Shown: piece by piece, positions 8,316 through 15,523 of the stretch
Layout of the letters: each line of letters starts with the position of its first letter
How positions within the stretch are numbered: position 1 is the stretch's first letter
From: Terrabacter sp. 28
GTDB taxonomy: Bacteria > Actinomycetota > Actinomycetes > Actinomycetales > Dermatophilaceae
Direction of reading: 5' to 3'
Assembly (NCBI GenBank): GCA_000955875.1
Contig: JYOE01000007.1
Location: 329,379-393,378 of the forward strand
DNA length: 64,000 nt
Notes under the pieces: generated by a model
Database searches by the model: none
What the model was told of the DNA's origin: nothing
The model's input: only the letters and a program-made list of their open reading frames with translations
Program-made: the position numbers and the translations under genes

Positions 8316-8909
8316 ATGGGCAGGGTGATCTCGTCGGCGTCGACGTCTCTCGACGGTTTCGTCGCCGGGCCCGACGACGAGGTGGGCCCCCTCTTCGACT
8401 GGTACGAGGCCGGCGATCGACCGTGGACCGCGGCAGGTGGCGACATGACGTTCCACCTGAGCGCGGTCGACCACGACTACTGGACCCGCTGGGTGGCGCG
8501 GCTGGGGGCGCTCGTCGTCGGCCGCCGGCTCTTCGACATCACCGACGGCTGGAAGGGCACCCACCCGCTGGGGGTGCCCGTCGTCGTGCTGACGCACAGC
8601 CCGCCGGACGGCTGGGGATACCCCGGTGGCACCGTCGAGTTCGTCACCACGGGCATCCACGACGCCGTGGCCCGGGCCAGGCAGATCGCCGGCGAAGCCG
8701 ACGTGGGAGTCGCCGCCGGGGAGATCGCGAGCCAGTGCATCGCCGAGGGACTGCTCGACGAGGTCGCGGTCGACCTCGTGCCGTGCTTCCTGGGCGTCGG
8801 CCGCCCCTACTTCACTGAGGTCGCCGGGCAGGTCGTGCTCGCCGACGCGACGACCGTCGTCGAGGGCGAGCGCGTCACCCACCTCGTCTACCCCGTGCGG
8901 ACGGGCTGA
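8316..8909 (+). CDS. Dihydrofolate reductase / RibD C-terminal family protein
   Basis: RibD_C/DHFR-fold protein, 197 residues, with ATG start and a strong AGGAGG site about nine bases upstream. The N-terminus GRVISSASTSLDGFVAGPDDEVGP.. is typical: a first beta strand then the S-x-DGF/VAG motif. GALVVGRRLFD is the conserved GRxT/M-like strand, and the C-terminal VGVAAGEIASQCIAEGLLDEV-type segment forms the pyridine-nucleotide-binding half. Members reduce small heterocycles using NADPH; most, as here, have no known substrate. Related in family, but not closely, to the gene at 14923. Follows the VWA gene in the same direction. Confidence 0.85.
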   Translation: MGRVISSASTSLDGFVAGPDDEVGPLFDWYEAGDRPWTAAGGDMTFHLSAVDHDYWTRWVARLGALVVGRRLFDITDGWKGTHPLGVPVVVLTHSPPDGWGYPGGTVEFVTTGIHDAVARARQIAGEADVGVAAGEIASQCIAEGLLDEVAVDLVPCFLGVGRPYFTEVAGQVVLADATTVVEGERVTHLVYPVRTG

Positions 8910-8957
8910 CCGGAAATCCGCTCGCTCGGGGTCGTGCGTGCCTGTCATGGTGACCGC

Positions 8958-9722
8958 ATGACGCGCGGGTGCGACGAGCGGCTCGGCCGCATCGAGAGCT
9001 ATTACGACTGCGTGCCGCGCGCCGTCGCGTCGGCCGAGGAGGTCGGCCCGTTCACGCTCTTCGTCGCCGGTCCGGGAACGGGCTGGCAGTTCTACGCGAG
9101 ACCCCGCCTCGGCGGTCGAGGAGTCTTCACGACCACCGACGTATGCCGTGTGCTCGACCGCCAGGGTCGGCTCGACGTACCGCGCGCCATCGAGTGGGTC
9201 GACGAGGTGACCCCGACCCTCCTGCCCGCGGTGCGCGGTGCCGGGCACGAGTCGCACCGCTACCCGCTGCTCGTCATGCCGAGTGACGTGCTCGTGGAGG
9301 CGGACCCGCGAGCCCGGCCGCTCAGACCGGCCGAGCCGCACCTGTCGGTCGCGCTGGGATCGGTGTCGGCCGGGTTCGCGGGGCGCGACGACGTGGAGCC
9401 GAAGGACCCCGGGCGGCGGCCCGAGCTGATGGAGCGCGGCGACCTCGTCGTCGTGGCCTCCTTCGAGGGCCATCGCCTCTGCGGCGCCGGGTCGGCGGCA
9501 CCACGCGGCGACGTCGCGGAGCTGATGGGCATCGCCGTGCCTCCGGGACATCGGCACCGCGGCCACGGCACCGCGATCACCCGCTCACTCGTCGCAGCCT
9601 GCCGCGAGCAAGGGGTCGACCTCGTGTTCCTCTCGGCCGGGTCGGACGCCGCCGCGGACATCTACCGGCGGATCGGTTTCGTCGACGTCGGCACCGCCTG
9701 CGTCCTCGAGCTCGACGACTGA
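8958..9722 (+). CDS. GNAT-family acetyltransferase
   Basis: N-acetyltransferase of 254 residues. The first 140 residues contain no recognised domain (ESYYDCVPRAVASAEEVGPF, FYARPRLGGRGVFTTTDV) and resemble the N-terminal half of other two-part actinobacterial GNAT proteins. The C-terminal half is a GNAT fold: VASFEGHRLCGAG, ELMGIAVPPGHRHRGHGTAI with the acetyl-CoA-binding R-G-x-G/A loop, VFLSAGSDAAADIYRRIGF and a closing strand VDVGTACVLEL. The substrate is unknown. ATG at 8958 lies six bases after CATGGT, consistent with a leaderless start; GTG 8934 is an alternative. Convergent with the nuclease gene. Confidence 0.85.
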   Translation: MTRGCDERLGRIESYYDCVPRAVASAEEVGPFTLFVAGPGTGWQFYARPRLGGRGVFTTTDVCRVLDRQGRLDVPRAIEWVDEVTPTLLPAVRGAGHESHRYPLLVMPSDVLVEADPRARPLRPAEPHLSVALGSVSAGFAGRDDVEPKDPGRRPELMERGDLVVVASFEGHRLCGAGSAAPRGDVAELMGIAVPPGHRHRGHGTAITRSLVAACREQGVDLVFLSAGSDAAADIYRRIGFVDVGTACVLELDD

Positions 9723-9744
9723 CGCGGGAGGCGAGCCTGGGCTG

Positions 9745-10641
9745 TCAGGCCCGGGCAGGGCGGAAGCCGGCTGCCTCGGCCGCGCTCATGGTGGTGAAGC
9801 ACTGCTCGGGGTTCGTCACGCCGTAGTACCGGTCGCCCGGCTCGTGGGCGATCATCGAGTCCTCGTTGCCCTTGACCGGGCGCGACTGCGGGCACGGGTG
9901 CTTGTCACCCGGCAGCGGCCACGGTCCGGCGGAGCTGATGCCCGTGCCGGTCGAGGGCATGGCGCACGGGGCCTTCGGGCTCGACCGGTCGGCCCGCACG
10001 TAGGCGGCCTCGCGCGAGTGCCGGCCGTAGCCGTCGCGCGAGTCGTAGCGGGCGACGGCGAAGCCCTGCTTGATCTGGCGCAGCCCGGCGTCGACGCCGT
10101 TGACGTCGACGTAGCGCAGCAGCCGGCCGTAGCGGTCGACGTCGTCACGGGCGCCGGCCGTCAACGTGACCTGCTGGCCGCCGATGATGCCGCGGAGGTT
10201 GCGGCTCGCCTCGGAGTAGCCGCACTGGCCGATCTCGGGGGTGTCGATGCCGATGACGCGGACCTTGTGGGTGACGCCTGCCCGCGCTGCCCAGATGGTG
10301 TCGCCGTCGACGACCTTCGTCACGACCCACGTCGCGGAGGCGGCCGGTGCCGGGCTCGTGGCCCTGGGTGAGGTCGTGGGCGCCGCCGGCTCGGGTGGGG
10401 AGGGCGCGGGTGCAGACGCGCGGGCGGCAGGTCGCGACGCCGCCGTGGCGCCCGGGGTCGTCGGCGTGGTCGTGCCCGGGGTCGTGGGCGTGGCGGCATA
10501 CGGGGTGGTCGTCACCCTGACCGCGGGCTCGAGGCCCGCCAGGCTGGGGTCGTCGGAGCCCCGGGCCGCGTTGCCGCCGATCGCGACGATGGCGGCGAGG
10601 CCCGCGACGACGGTCAGTGCCTTGGTCCTGCGGCTGCGCAT
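9745..10641 (-). CDS. Secreted SNase-like thermonuclease with C-terminal small binding domain
   Basis: Exported nuclease of the staphylococcal-nuclease (SNase) family, 298 residues. N-terminal signal or anchor (RRTKALTVVAGLAAIVAIGG), then a Pro/Thr/Ala-rich linker of about 85 residues, then the OB-fold: VVDGDTIWA, RVIGIDTPEIGQCGYSEAS, and DRYGRLLRYV, which carry the usual Asp, Arg and Glu-type active-site positions. The C-terminal 50 residues (PVKGNEDSMIAHEPGDRYYG... TNPEQCFTTMSAAEAAGFR) match the short module that follows many secreted actinobacterial nucleases and probably binds wall or metal. The start at 10641 has GGGAGCAGGAG upstream; in-frame sequence further up is unlikely to be translated. 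Its leader contains alternative hairpins (10697-10736). Confidence 0.88.
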   Translation of the reverse strand: MRSRRTKALTVVAGLAAIVAIGGNAARGSDDPSLAGLEPAVRVTTTPYAATPTTPGTTTPTTPGATAASRPAARASAPAPSPPEPAAPTTSPRATSPAPAASATWVVTKVVDGDTIWAARAGVTHKVRVIGIDTPEIGQCGYSEASRNLRGIIGGQQVTLTAGARDDVDRYGRLLRYVDVNGVDAGLRQIKQGFAVARYDSRDGYGRHSREAAYVRADRSSPKAPCAMPSTGTGISSAGPWPLPGDKHPCPQSRPVKGNEDSMIAHEPGDRYYGVTNPEQCFTTMSAAEAAGFRPARA

Positions 10642-10696
10642 GTGCTCCTGCTCCCCTGTGACAACCCGTTCACCGTAGGCGCCCGAATCGTCCCTG

Positions 10697-10736
10697 TCCT
10701 GCGAATCGGTCATTCCTGCAAGGGCATTCGCAGGAA
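10697..10736 (-). promoter_or_regulatory. Mutually exclusive hairpins in the SNase gene leader
   Basis: On the minus strand one segment, TTCCTGCGAAT, can pair with either of two downstream segments: GCAGGAA (7 bp) or ATTCGCAGGA (10 bp). It lies between the methyltransferase stop and the SNase start, so it could be a terminator, an attenuator, or a set of operator half-sites. Confidence 0.35.
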
Positions 10737-10776
10737 ATAAATGACTCGACCGGGCAGCACCGGGGAGGGTCGGCGG

Positions 10777-11433
10777 TCACCCCCGCCGGGCGAGCAGGAA
10801 GGCCTGCGGCGTCGTCTCGTAGTCCTGTGGGGCGCGCTCGGTGCGAACCGTCACGCGCAGCCCGGCGTCGGCGAGCTGGGCGGTGACGCGGTCGGGGTCG
10901 TGCCGGTGCGCCTCGAAGGTGACCGCGTGCCCGTAGGCCTGATCGCGGCGGACGCTGAAGCCGCCGGTCTGGAACGCGAGCAGCAGGAGCCCGTTCGGCC
11001 GGATGACGCGGTGCAGCTCGGCGAAGACCGCGGGCAGGTCGTCGGGCGGGGTGTGGATGACCGAGTACCACGCCACAACGCCCGCGAGCGACTCGTCGGC
11101 GACCTCGAGCGCCGCGAGCGCGCCGGTCCGGAACTCGAGGTCGGGGTGGCGCCGCCGCGCCTCGGCGACCATGCGGGGCGAGAGGTCCACCCCGCCGACC
11201 TCGAGACCCAGCGTCGCGAGGTGGCCGGTGATGCGCCCGGGTCCACAGCCGACGTCGACCACGGGACCGCCGCCCTCGGCGAGCACGAGCTCTGCGAAGT
11301 GCGCGAGCAGCGCCCGGTCGAGCGGGCTGCCGGCGAGCTCGTCCTCGAGGAGGCTCGCGTAGTCGACCGCCACCGTGTCGTAGGCCGTCCGCGTCTCGGT
11401 GACGTATGCCGGCTCGTCTGAGCGGGGCGTCAC
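10777..11433 (-). CDS. Class I SAM-dependent methyltransferase
   Basis: Methyltransferase of the class I Rossmann fold, 218 residues. Motif I is VVDVGCGPGRITGHLA (SAM-binding GCGPG), motif II contains GGVDLSPRMVAEAR, and motif IV-V is VVAWYSVIHTPPDDLPAVF followed by HRVIRPNGLLLLAF. The C-terminal region (FEAHRHDPDRVTAQLADAGL) is typical of the Methyltransf_11/25 group that acts on small molecules; the substrate is not identifiable. The GTG start overlaps the TGA stop of the DUF4287 gene by four bases (GTGA), so the two are translationally coupled and form an operon. Confidence 0.88.
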   Translation of the reverse strand: MTPRSDEPAYVTETRTAYDTVAVDYASLLEDELAGSPLDRALLAHFAELVLAEGGGPVVDVGCGPGRITGHLATLGLEVGGVDLSPRMVAEARRRHPDLEFRTGALAALEVADESLAGVVAWYSVIHTPPDDLPAVFAELHRVIRPNGLLLLAFQTGGFSVRRDQAYGHAVTFEAHRHDPDRVTAQLADAGLRVTVRTERAPQDYETTPQAFLLARRG

Positions 11434-11663
11434 ACCTCGGCCCTGATCAGCCCGAGGGTGTGGGCGACGACGGCGTTGGCGTGGCCGTGCCCGAGACCGT
11501 GCTCGCCCTTGAGCCACGAGACCAGCTCGCCGTGCCTGGTCGTGCCCGCGGCGTGCTGCCGGCGGACCTGCTCGATCCAGTGGTCGATCGGCTGACCGTA
11601 GGTCTTCTCGATCGACGGAAAGTAGGAGGCCGGGCCCTTGGCGGCGGCGGTCGGTGTGGTCAT
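11430..11663 (-). CDS. DUF4287 domain protein
   Basis: Small protein of 77 residues made almost entirely of a DUF4287 domain: PASYFPSIEKTYGQPIDHW at the start, VRRQHAAGTTRHGELVSWLK in the middle and HGLGHGHANAVVAHTLG at the end. The family is frequent in actinobacteria, is sometimes fused to a DUF5655 module, and has no established biochemical role. The start is the ATG at 11663 with AGGAG about eight bases upstream; another in-frame ATG at 11687 lacks this site. Its stop overlaps the methyltransferase start (GTGA). Confidence 0.85.
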   Translation of the reverse strand: MTTPTAAAKGPASYFPSIEKTYGQPIDHWIEQVRRQHAAGTTRHGELVSWLKGEHGLGHGHANAVVAHTLGLIRAEV

Positions 11664-11889
11664 CGGTGCTCCTGCAGTCGTGGTCATGCCCAGACGTCGA
11701 ACGAGCCGGTCGGTTCTCGACAGGCTCGTCGACGCGGCCTCCCGGGCGGAGTTCGCAGCCCGGACACGAGTCCGCCGCGTACGCGTCCGCTGCGCCTCGG
11801 GGGTCCACGGTACGGCGCGTGCGCAGGAAGCGAGGGAGGCGCGCACCGCCCGACGGGCGGGGCGTCGCGCCGCTTGGCAGAGTGTGGAC

Positions 11890-12261
11890 ATGCGCTACGT
11901 CGTGTGGGTCGATGCCTGGCAGCAGCAGTGCTGCGGCGAGCCGTTCGCGGTGGGGTCACGGGTCGGGTGGACCCTGCGGGACATCCCGCGCGGGCGCTTC
12001 TTCGACGACGTGGCAGGCGCCGAGATCGCACAGCGCATCACCCACGCCGAGGAGCACCACGGCGCGGTCCCCGAGGACGCGCCGGTCGTCCATGGGCTCG
12101 TCCGCGAGATCCGGGCGATCCACGGAAGGTTCGTCCGTGAGCGGGACTGGGCGCCCGGCGAGTCGAGGATCGTGACCTCCGCCGACGGGTCGGACGAGGT
12201 CGAAGGGCTGTCGTTCAACGGCTACGTCGTCGATCTCGACGTCGAGGAGAGCCCCCGCTGA
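11890..12261 (+). CDS. DUF6578-like hypothetical protein
   Basis: Protein of 123 residues resembling actinobacterial DUF6578 proteins: it opens with MRYVVWVDAWQQQCCGEPF and VGSRVGWTL, with a vicinal Cys pair at residues 15-16, has HHGAVPEDAPVVHGLVREI and ends in a short beta-rich tail (EGLSFNGYVVDLDV). No function is known; the family assignment rests on memory of the N-terminal motif. The ATG lies six bases after CAGAGT, compatible with a leaderless start. It is divergent from the DUF4287 gene. Confidence 0.65.
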   Translation: MRYVVWVDAWQQQCCGEPFAVGSRVGWTLRDIPRGRFFDDVAGAEIAQRITHAEEHHGAVPEDAPVVHGLVREIRAIHGRFVRERDWAPGESRIVTSADGSDEVEGLSFNGYVVDLDVEESPR

Positions 12262-12273
12262 GCGCAGCGGCCG

Positions 12274-13557
12274 TCAGGCGGGGCGCGACTCCGCGGCGTC
12301 GGGAACGGCGAGGGATGCCGACCCGACCGCAGCACCCGGCATCCGACCCCGGCGGGTGACCCGGGCGAGGTCACCGACGACCTGGACCGCCTTGCGCCGC
12401 GACGGCATGAACCGCAGGAAGAAGGTCAGTCGCAGCACCCACGCGACCCAGCCCGTGAACGGGATGCCGTAGAGCTCGGAGATCGAGCGCCCGAGGCCGA
12501 ACGATGCGGCCTGGCCCAGCCCCCGGTACGCGAACGGCCGGGTCTCTCGACCGCGCACCGTCCGAGCAAGGTTGCGTCCGACGTGCTCGCCGCCCTTGAT
12601 CGCCCAGAGGGCGTTCGCGGGGACGGGTTCGCCGCCCCTCGGGTGCAAGACGCAGGCGGCGTCGCCGGCCGCCCACACGTGGTCGACGACCGACAGGTCG
12701 GGCCGGGTGACGAGACGACCGCGAGGGTCGCGGTGCCCGTCCAGGCCAGGGACCTGCACGGGTCGCTGGCCGATCGTGGCGATCACCGTGGTCGCCGGCA
12801 GGCCGGTGCCGTCGGAGAGGTACGCGTGGCCGGAGGTCACCGAGGTGAGGCGGACGCCGAGCCGCACGCGGACGCCGAGCCGCTTCAGCTCGCGGGCCGC
12901 CCGGGCCGCCAGCCCCGGCTGCGCCTCCCGCAGCTCGGGCAGCAGGTGCGCCCCGGAGTGCACGAGCTCCACGCGGAGGCGGGCACCCCCGAGGTCGGCG
13001 ACGGCGGCGGCCATCTCGACCCCGGCCAGCCCGCCGCCGGCCACGACGACGGTGTGGCGGCGTGGTCCGCGGGCGGCGGCGGCCTCCCGGACCCGGTCGG
13101 CGAGCACTTCGATGTCGCCGGGCGCCCTGAGCGTGAAGCCGTGCTCAGCCAGGCCCGGCACGGCCGTCGCCGGTTCGCGTCCGCCGGTGCCGACGACGAG
13201 GTCGTCGTAGTCGAGGACGCGGATACCGGTCTCGCCCTCCTGCTCGTAGCGCACGACCCGACGCTCCGCGTCGATGTCGACCGCGCGGCCGATGACGACG
13301 TGGGCGTGCGGCATCGCCTCGGCGAGCGGCGTGCGGGTGCGGTCGTAGGGGAGCAGGCCGGCGAGCACCTCGCCGGTGAACCCGTGGAAGCTGTGGGCGG
13401 CGTCGGCGCTGATGACGACGACCTGCACCGCGCCGTCACGGACGGCGCGCCCCGCATGACGCATGAGCCCGGCGTACGCGTGGAGCGTGACGTAGCCGCC
13501 GCCGAGCAGCACGACGCGGTGCCGGGCGCGGTGGCCGGAGCGCAGGTGCTTGGTCAC
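12274..13557 (-). CDS. NDH-2-like NAD(P)/FAD-dependent oxidoreductase
   Basis: Flavoprotein of 427 residues in the two-dinucleotide-binding-domain superfamily, close to type II NADH dehydrogenases. First Rossmann motif RVVLLGGGYVTLHAY (residues about 12-26) for FAD; second motif VVVAGGGLAGVEMAAAV for NAD(P)H; WAAGDAA is the C-terminal FAD-contacting motif. The last 90 residues (GLGQAASFGLGRSISELYG, WVAWVLRLTFFLRFMPSRRK) form an amphipathic/hydrophobic tail as in membrane-associated NDH-2. Family members pass electrons from NAD(P)H to quinones. The GTG start overlaps the stop of the acyl-ACP-reductase-like gene (GTGA), so the two proteins are made together; the partnership suggests linked redox chemistry, which is inference. 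Confidence 0.85.
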   Translation of the reverse strand: MTKHLRSGHRARHRVVLLGGGYVTLHAYAGLMRHAGRAVRDGAVQVVVISADAAHSFHGFTGEVLAGLLPYDRTRTPLAEAMPHAHVVIGRAVDIDAERRVVRYEQEGETGIRVLDYDDLVVGTGGREPATAVPGLAEHGFTLRAPGDIEVLADRVREAAAARGPRRHTVVVAGGGLAGVEMAAAVADLGGARLRVELVHSGAHLLPELREAQPGLAARAARELKRLGVRVRLGVRLTSVTSGHAYLSDGTGLPATTVIATIGQRPVQVPGLDGHRDPRGRLVTRPDLSVVDHVWAAGDAACVLHPRGGEPVPANALWAIKGGEHVGRNLARTVRGRETRPFAYRGLGQAASFGLGRSISELYGIPFTGWVAWVLRLTFFLRFMPSRRKAVQVVGDLARVTRRGRMPGAAVGSASLAVPDAAESRPA

Positions 13558-14642
13558 GACGCCATCCCCATCGAGGCCCGGCCGACGGCGACGGGCCGGC
13601 CGAAGCTCGTCGGCTCCGCCGCCCGGAAGCCCAGGTGCGACAGGCCCGTCGCGAGCTCGCGGGTGCGGTCGACGAGCTCGAGCGTCGGGACCCCGATCGA
13701 GAAGTGGCCCCGGTGGCCGGAGAGGGCGAGCAAGGCGGTCTCGGCGAAGCACGCGTACGCGCGCCCGTCGGGCAGCCCGATGTTGCCGCCGACGAGTCGC
13801 AGGCTGGGGATGTCCACGACGCCACCGTCGACGACGAGCACGTCGGGGCGCTCGGCGACGAGCGTCGGGGAGGTGTTGCGTGGCTGGGTGGCGTCGAGCA
13901 CGACGGCACCGAGCCCCAGGTGCTCCGGCCCGAGCAGCGCGTCGGCGCTGGCGGTGAGCAGGATGACGAGGTCGGCGTCGGCGACGGCCTCCATCGAGGT
14001 CGCCGTGGACGTCGGCACCCGGCGGCCGACCTCGGCGGCGAGCGCGTCGAGCCGGCCGGCGGAGCGGGCGACGAGGGTGAGGCGTGCCGCGGCCCGGTCG
14101 CGGGCCAGCAACCGCGTCACGGCGGCTCCGACGCTGCCGGTCGCGCCGACGACCGCGACGTGCGGGTCGGACGCGTGGTCGACGGCGTCGCGCAGCAGCC
14201 GGCGGGCCTGGTCGTCGACGATGGCGGCGGTGAACGCGTTGCCGTTCGTCACGCCGATGTCGGTGCGGCTGCGCAGCGACACCCCGCCCGCGGTCACCGT
14301 GGCGGTCAGCGCGCCGAGCCCCACGACGTCGCAGCCGAGGGCGCGGGCCTTGTCGACCGCACGGTGAACGCGGGCCCGGCCCTCGCCGGGTGAGGTGAGC
14401 AGGTGGCGCGCGCCGTAGGGCACGAGCACGACGTGGCCGACGCGCTGCCCGCCGATGTGGACGCCGGCCATGGTGACCGGGCGCAGCGGGAGACGCCGGA
14501 GCGCGGCGTCGTAGACGGGGTCGGGCACGCGGCCGAGAGGCGCCCACACCCGGGCGAGGTCCTCGCCGAGGCGGGCGCGCGGGTGGACCGTGAAGGCGAA
14601 CGTGCTGGGACTGTGGGTGCGACTGTCGGTGTGGCTGGTCAT
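13554..14642 (-). CDS. Acyl-ACP-reductase (AAR)-like oxidoreductase
   Basis: Protein of 362 residues resembling cyanobacterial long-chain acyl-ACP reductase (AAR), which makes fatty aldehydes from acyl-ACP with NADPH. Visible matches: LTSPGEGRARVHRAVDKARA and VVGLGALTATVTAGGVSL, TNGNAFTAA (AAR has TGNTHTA), the Rossmann motif VAVVGATGSVGAAVTRLLA at about 162-180, VARSAGRLDALAAEVGRR, ATQPRNTSP, VVDGGVVDIPS and ACFAETALLALSGH. Cys 298 aligns with the catalytic cysteine of AAR. It is longer at the N-terminus than AAR (about 340 residues) and the acyl-ACP activity is inferred. ATG start with a GGGGAGCACC-type site upstream. It precedes and is coupled to the NDH-2-like gene. No aldehyde-deformylating oxygenase gene is in the window. 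Confidence 0.75.
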   Translation of the reverse strand: MTSHTDSRTHSPSTFAFTVHPRARLGEDLARVWAPLGRVPDPVYDAALRRLPLRPVTMAGVHIGGQRVGHVVLVPYGARHLLTSPGEGRARVHRAVDKARALGCDVVGLGALTATVTAGGVSLRSRTDIGVTNGNAFTAAIVDDQARRLLRDAVDHASDPHVAVVGATGSVGAAVTRLLARDRAAARLTLVARSAGRLDALAAEVGRRVPTSTATSMEAVADADLVILLTASADALLGPEHLGLGAVVLDATQPRNTSPTLVAERPDVLVVDGGVVDIPSLRLVGGNIGLPDGRAYACFAETALLALSGHRGHFSIGVPTLELVDRTRELATGLSHLGFRAAEPTSFGRPVAVGRASMGMAS

Positions 14643-14922
14643 CGGTGCTCCCCGTGCGTCGTGCGGCGTGTGGTTCGACGGACCTGCGTCGAGGGCTGCG
14701 CACCCGAGGTGGGCGGGCGCCGTTGCACGAGAGGAGGAGCGAGCGGGTGGGGTGATACGTCGGCGAACGCTTCGGGCCGCATACGTGGTCGGGATTGGGT
14801 ACGCGTGCCTAGGCCGGGGTCATGGCCGAGCTGCCGGAGCGTCTCGAGGGCACGTCGTCGCTCGGGGTCGAAGGACGCGTGCCCGTGGGCGCAGTGGCGC
14901 AGGGCCGCGCGCGGCTACCGAG
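14643..14922. other. Non-coding stretch upstream of the AAR-like gene
   Basis: About 280 bases between the RibD-like stop and the AAR-like start. No reading frame here has plausible composition. It should hold the promoter of the AAR-like/NDH-2-like operon, but no confident -10 or operator was seen. Confidence 0.4.
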
Positions 14923-15498
14923 TCAACGGGACGCCGGGCGGTAGACGAGCCACAGGGCGCCGCTGACGGTCGGCGTCGCGCTGACGAGGGCGAGCCGCTG
15001 CAGGTCGGTGCCCTTCTCGAAGAGCCGCCGGCCCTCGGGGTCGAGGACCGACGCGACGGCGAGGTGGAGCTCGTCGACGAGCCCCTCGGCGAGCAGCGAC
15101 TGGGCGAGCTCGATGCTGCCGTGCACCCCGATGTCGCCGCCTTCGGTGCCCTTGAGGTCGCGGACGATGTCGGCGAGCGGTCCGGTCACGGCCTCGGCGT
15201 CGCCCCACTCGACGCCGAGGGGCGACGAGGTGACGACGTACTTCTTCACGCCGTTGATGAAGTCGGCGAACGGCTGCTCATCGGACGTCGGCCAGTAGCG
15301 GGCCCACTCGTCGTACATGTGGCGCCCGAGCAGGACGGCATCCTGCGTGGCCAGCAGTTCGGCCTCGCGGGCGATGAGGCCGTCGTCGAAGGTGGGCGGC
15401 TGCGGCTTGTCGGGGTCGACGTCGGGCGGGAAGGCGCGGGTGGGGTCGTCGACGGCGCCGTCGAGCGAGGTGATCGTGTAGAGGACGACCTTGCGCAT
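14923..15498 (-). CDS. Dihydrofolate reductase / RibD C-terminal family protein
   Basis: RibD_C-type reductase of 191 residues. The start MRKVVLYTITSLDGAVDDP is the conserved first strand and SLDG motif; DAVLLGRHMYDEWARYWP, KKYVVTSSPLGVEW and GGDIGVHGSIELAQSLL (G-S/G rich NADPH-binding strand-helix) follow in the family order, ending in a YRPASR tail. Substrate unknown. ATG with AAGGAG upstream. It follows the DNA glycosylase-like gene (25-base gap, same strand), so co-transcription is possible. Between its stop and the AAR-like start is a 280-base stretch with no convincing gene. Confidence 0.85.
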   Translation of the reverse strand: MRKVVLYTITSLDGAVDDPTRAFPPDVDPDKPQPPTFDDGLIAREAELLATQDAVLLGRHMYDEWARYWPTSDEQPFADFINGVKKYVVTSSPLGVEWGDAEAVTGPLADIVRDLKGTEGGDIGVHGSIELAQSLLAEGLVDELHLAVASVLDPEGRRLFEKGTDLQRLALVSATPTVSGALWLVYRPASR

Positions 15499-15523
15499 GG
15501 TGCTCCTTGCTCAGCGGGCTGGG

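Noticed and set aside
8934..8957. GTG 8934 as the GNAT start
   Set aside because: ATG 8958 gives the six-base spacing from CATGGT and no ribosome-binding site supports the longer form.
12274..14703. One long frame joining the NDH-2-like gene with the region of the AAR-like gene, looking like a fusion
   Set aside because: The first 380 codons are out of frame relative to the AAR-like protein and Arg/Pro-rich; the real genes are two, joined by a GTGA overlap.
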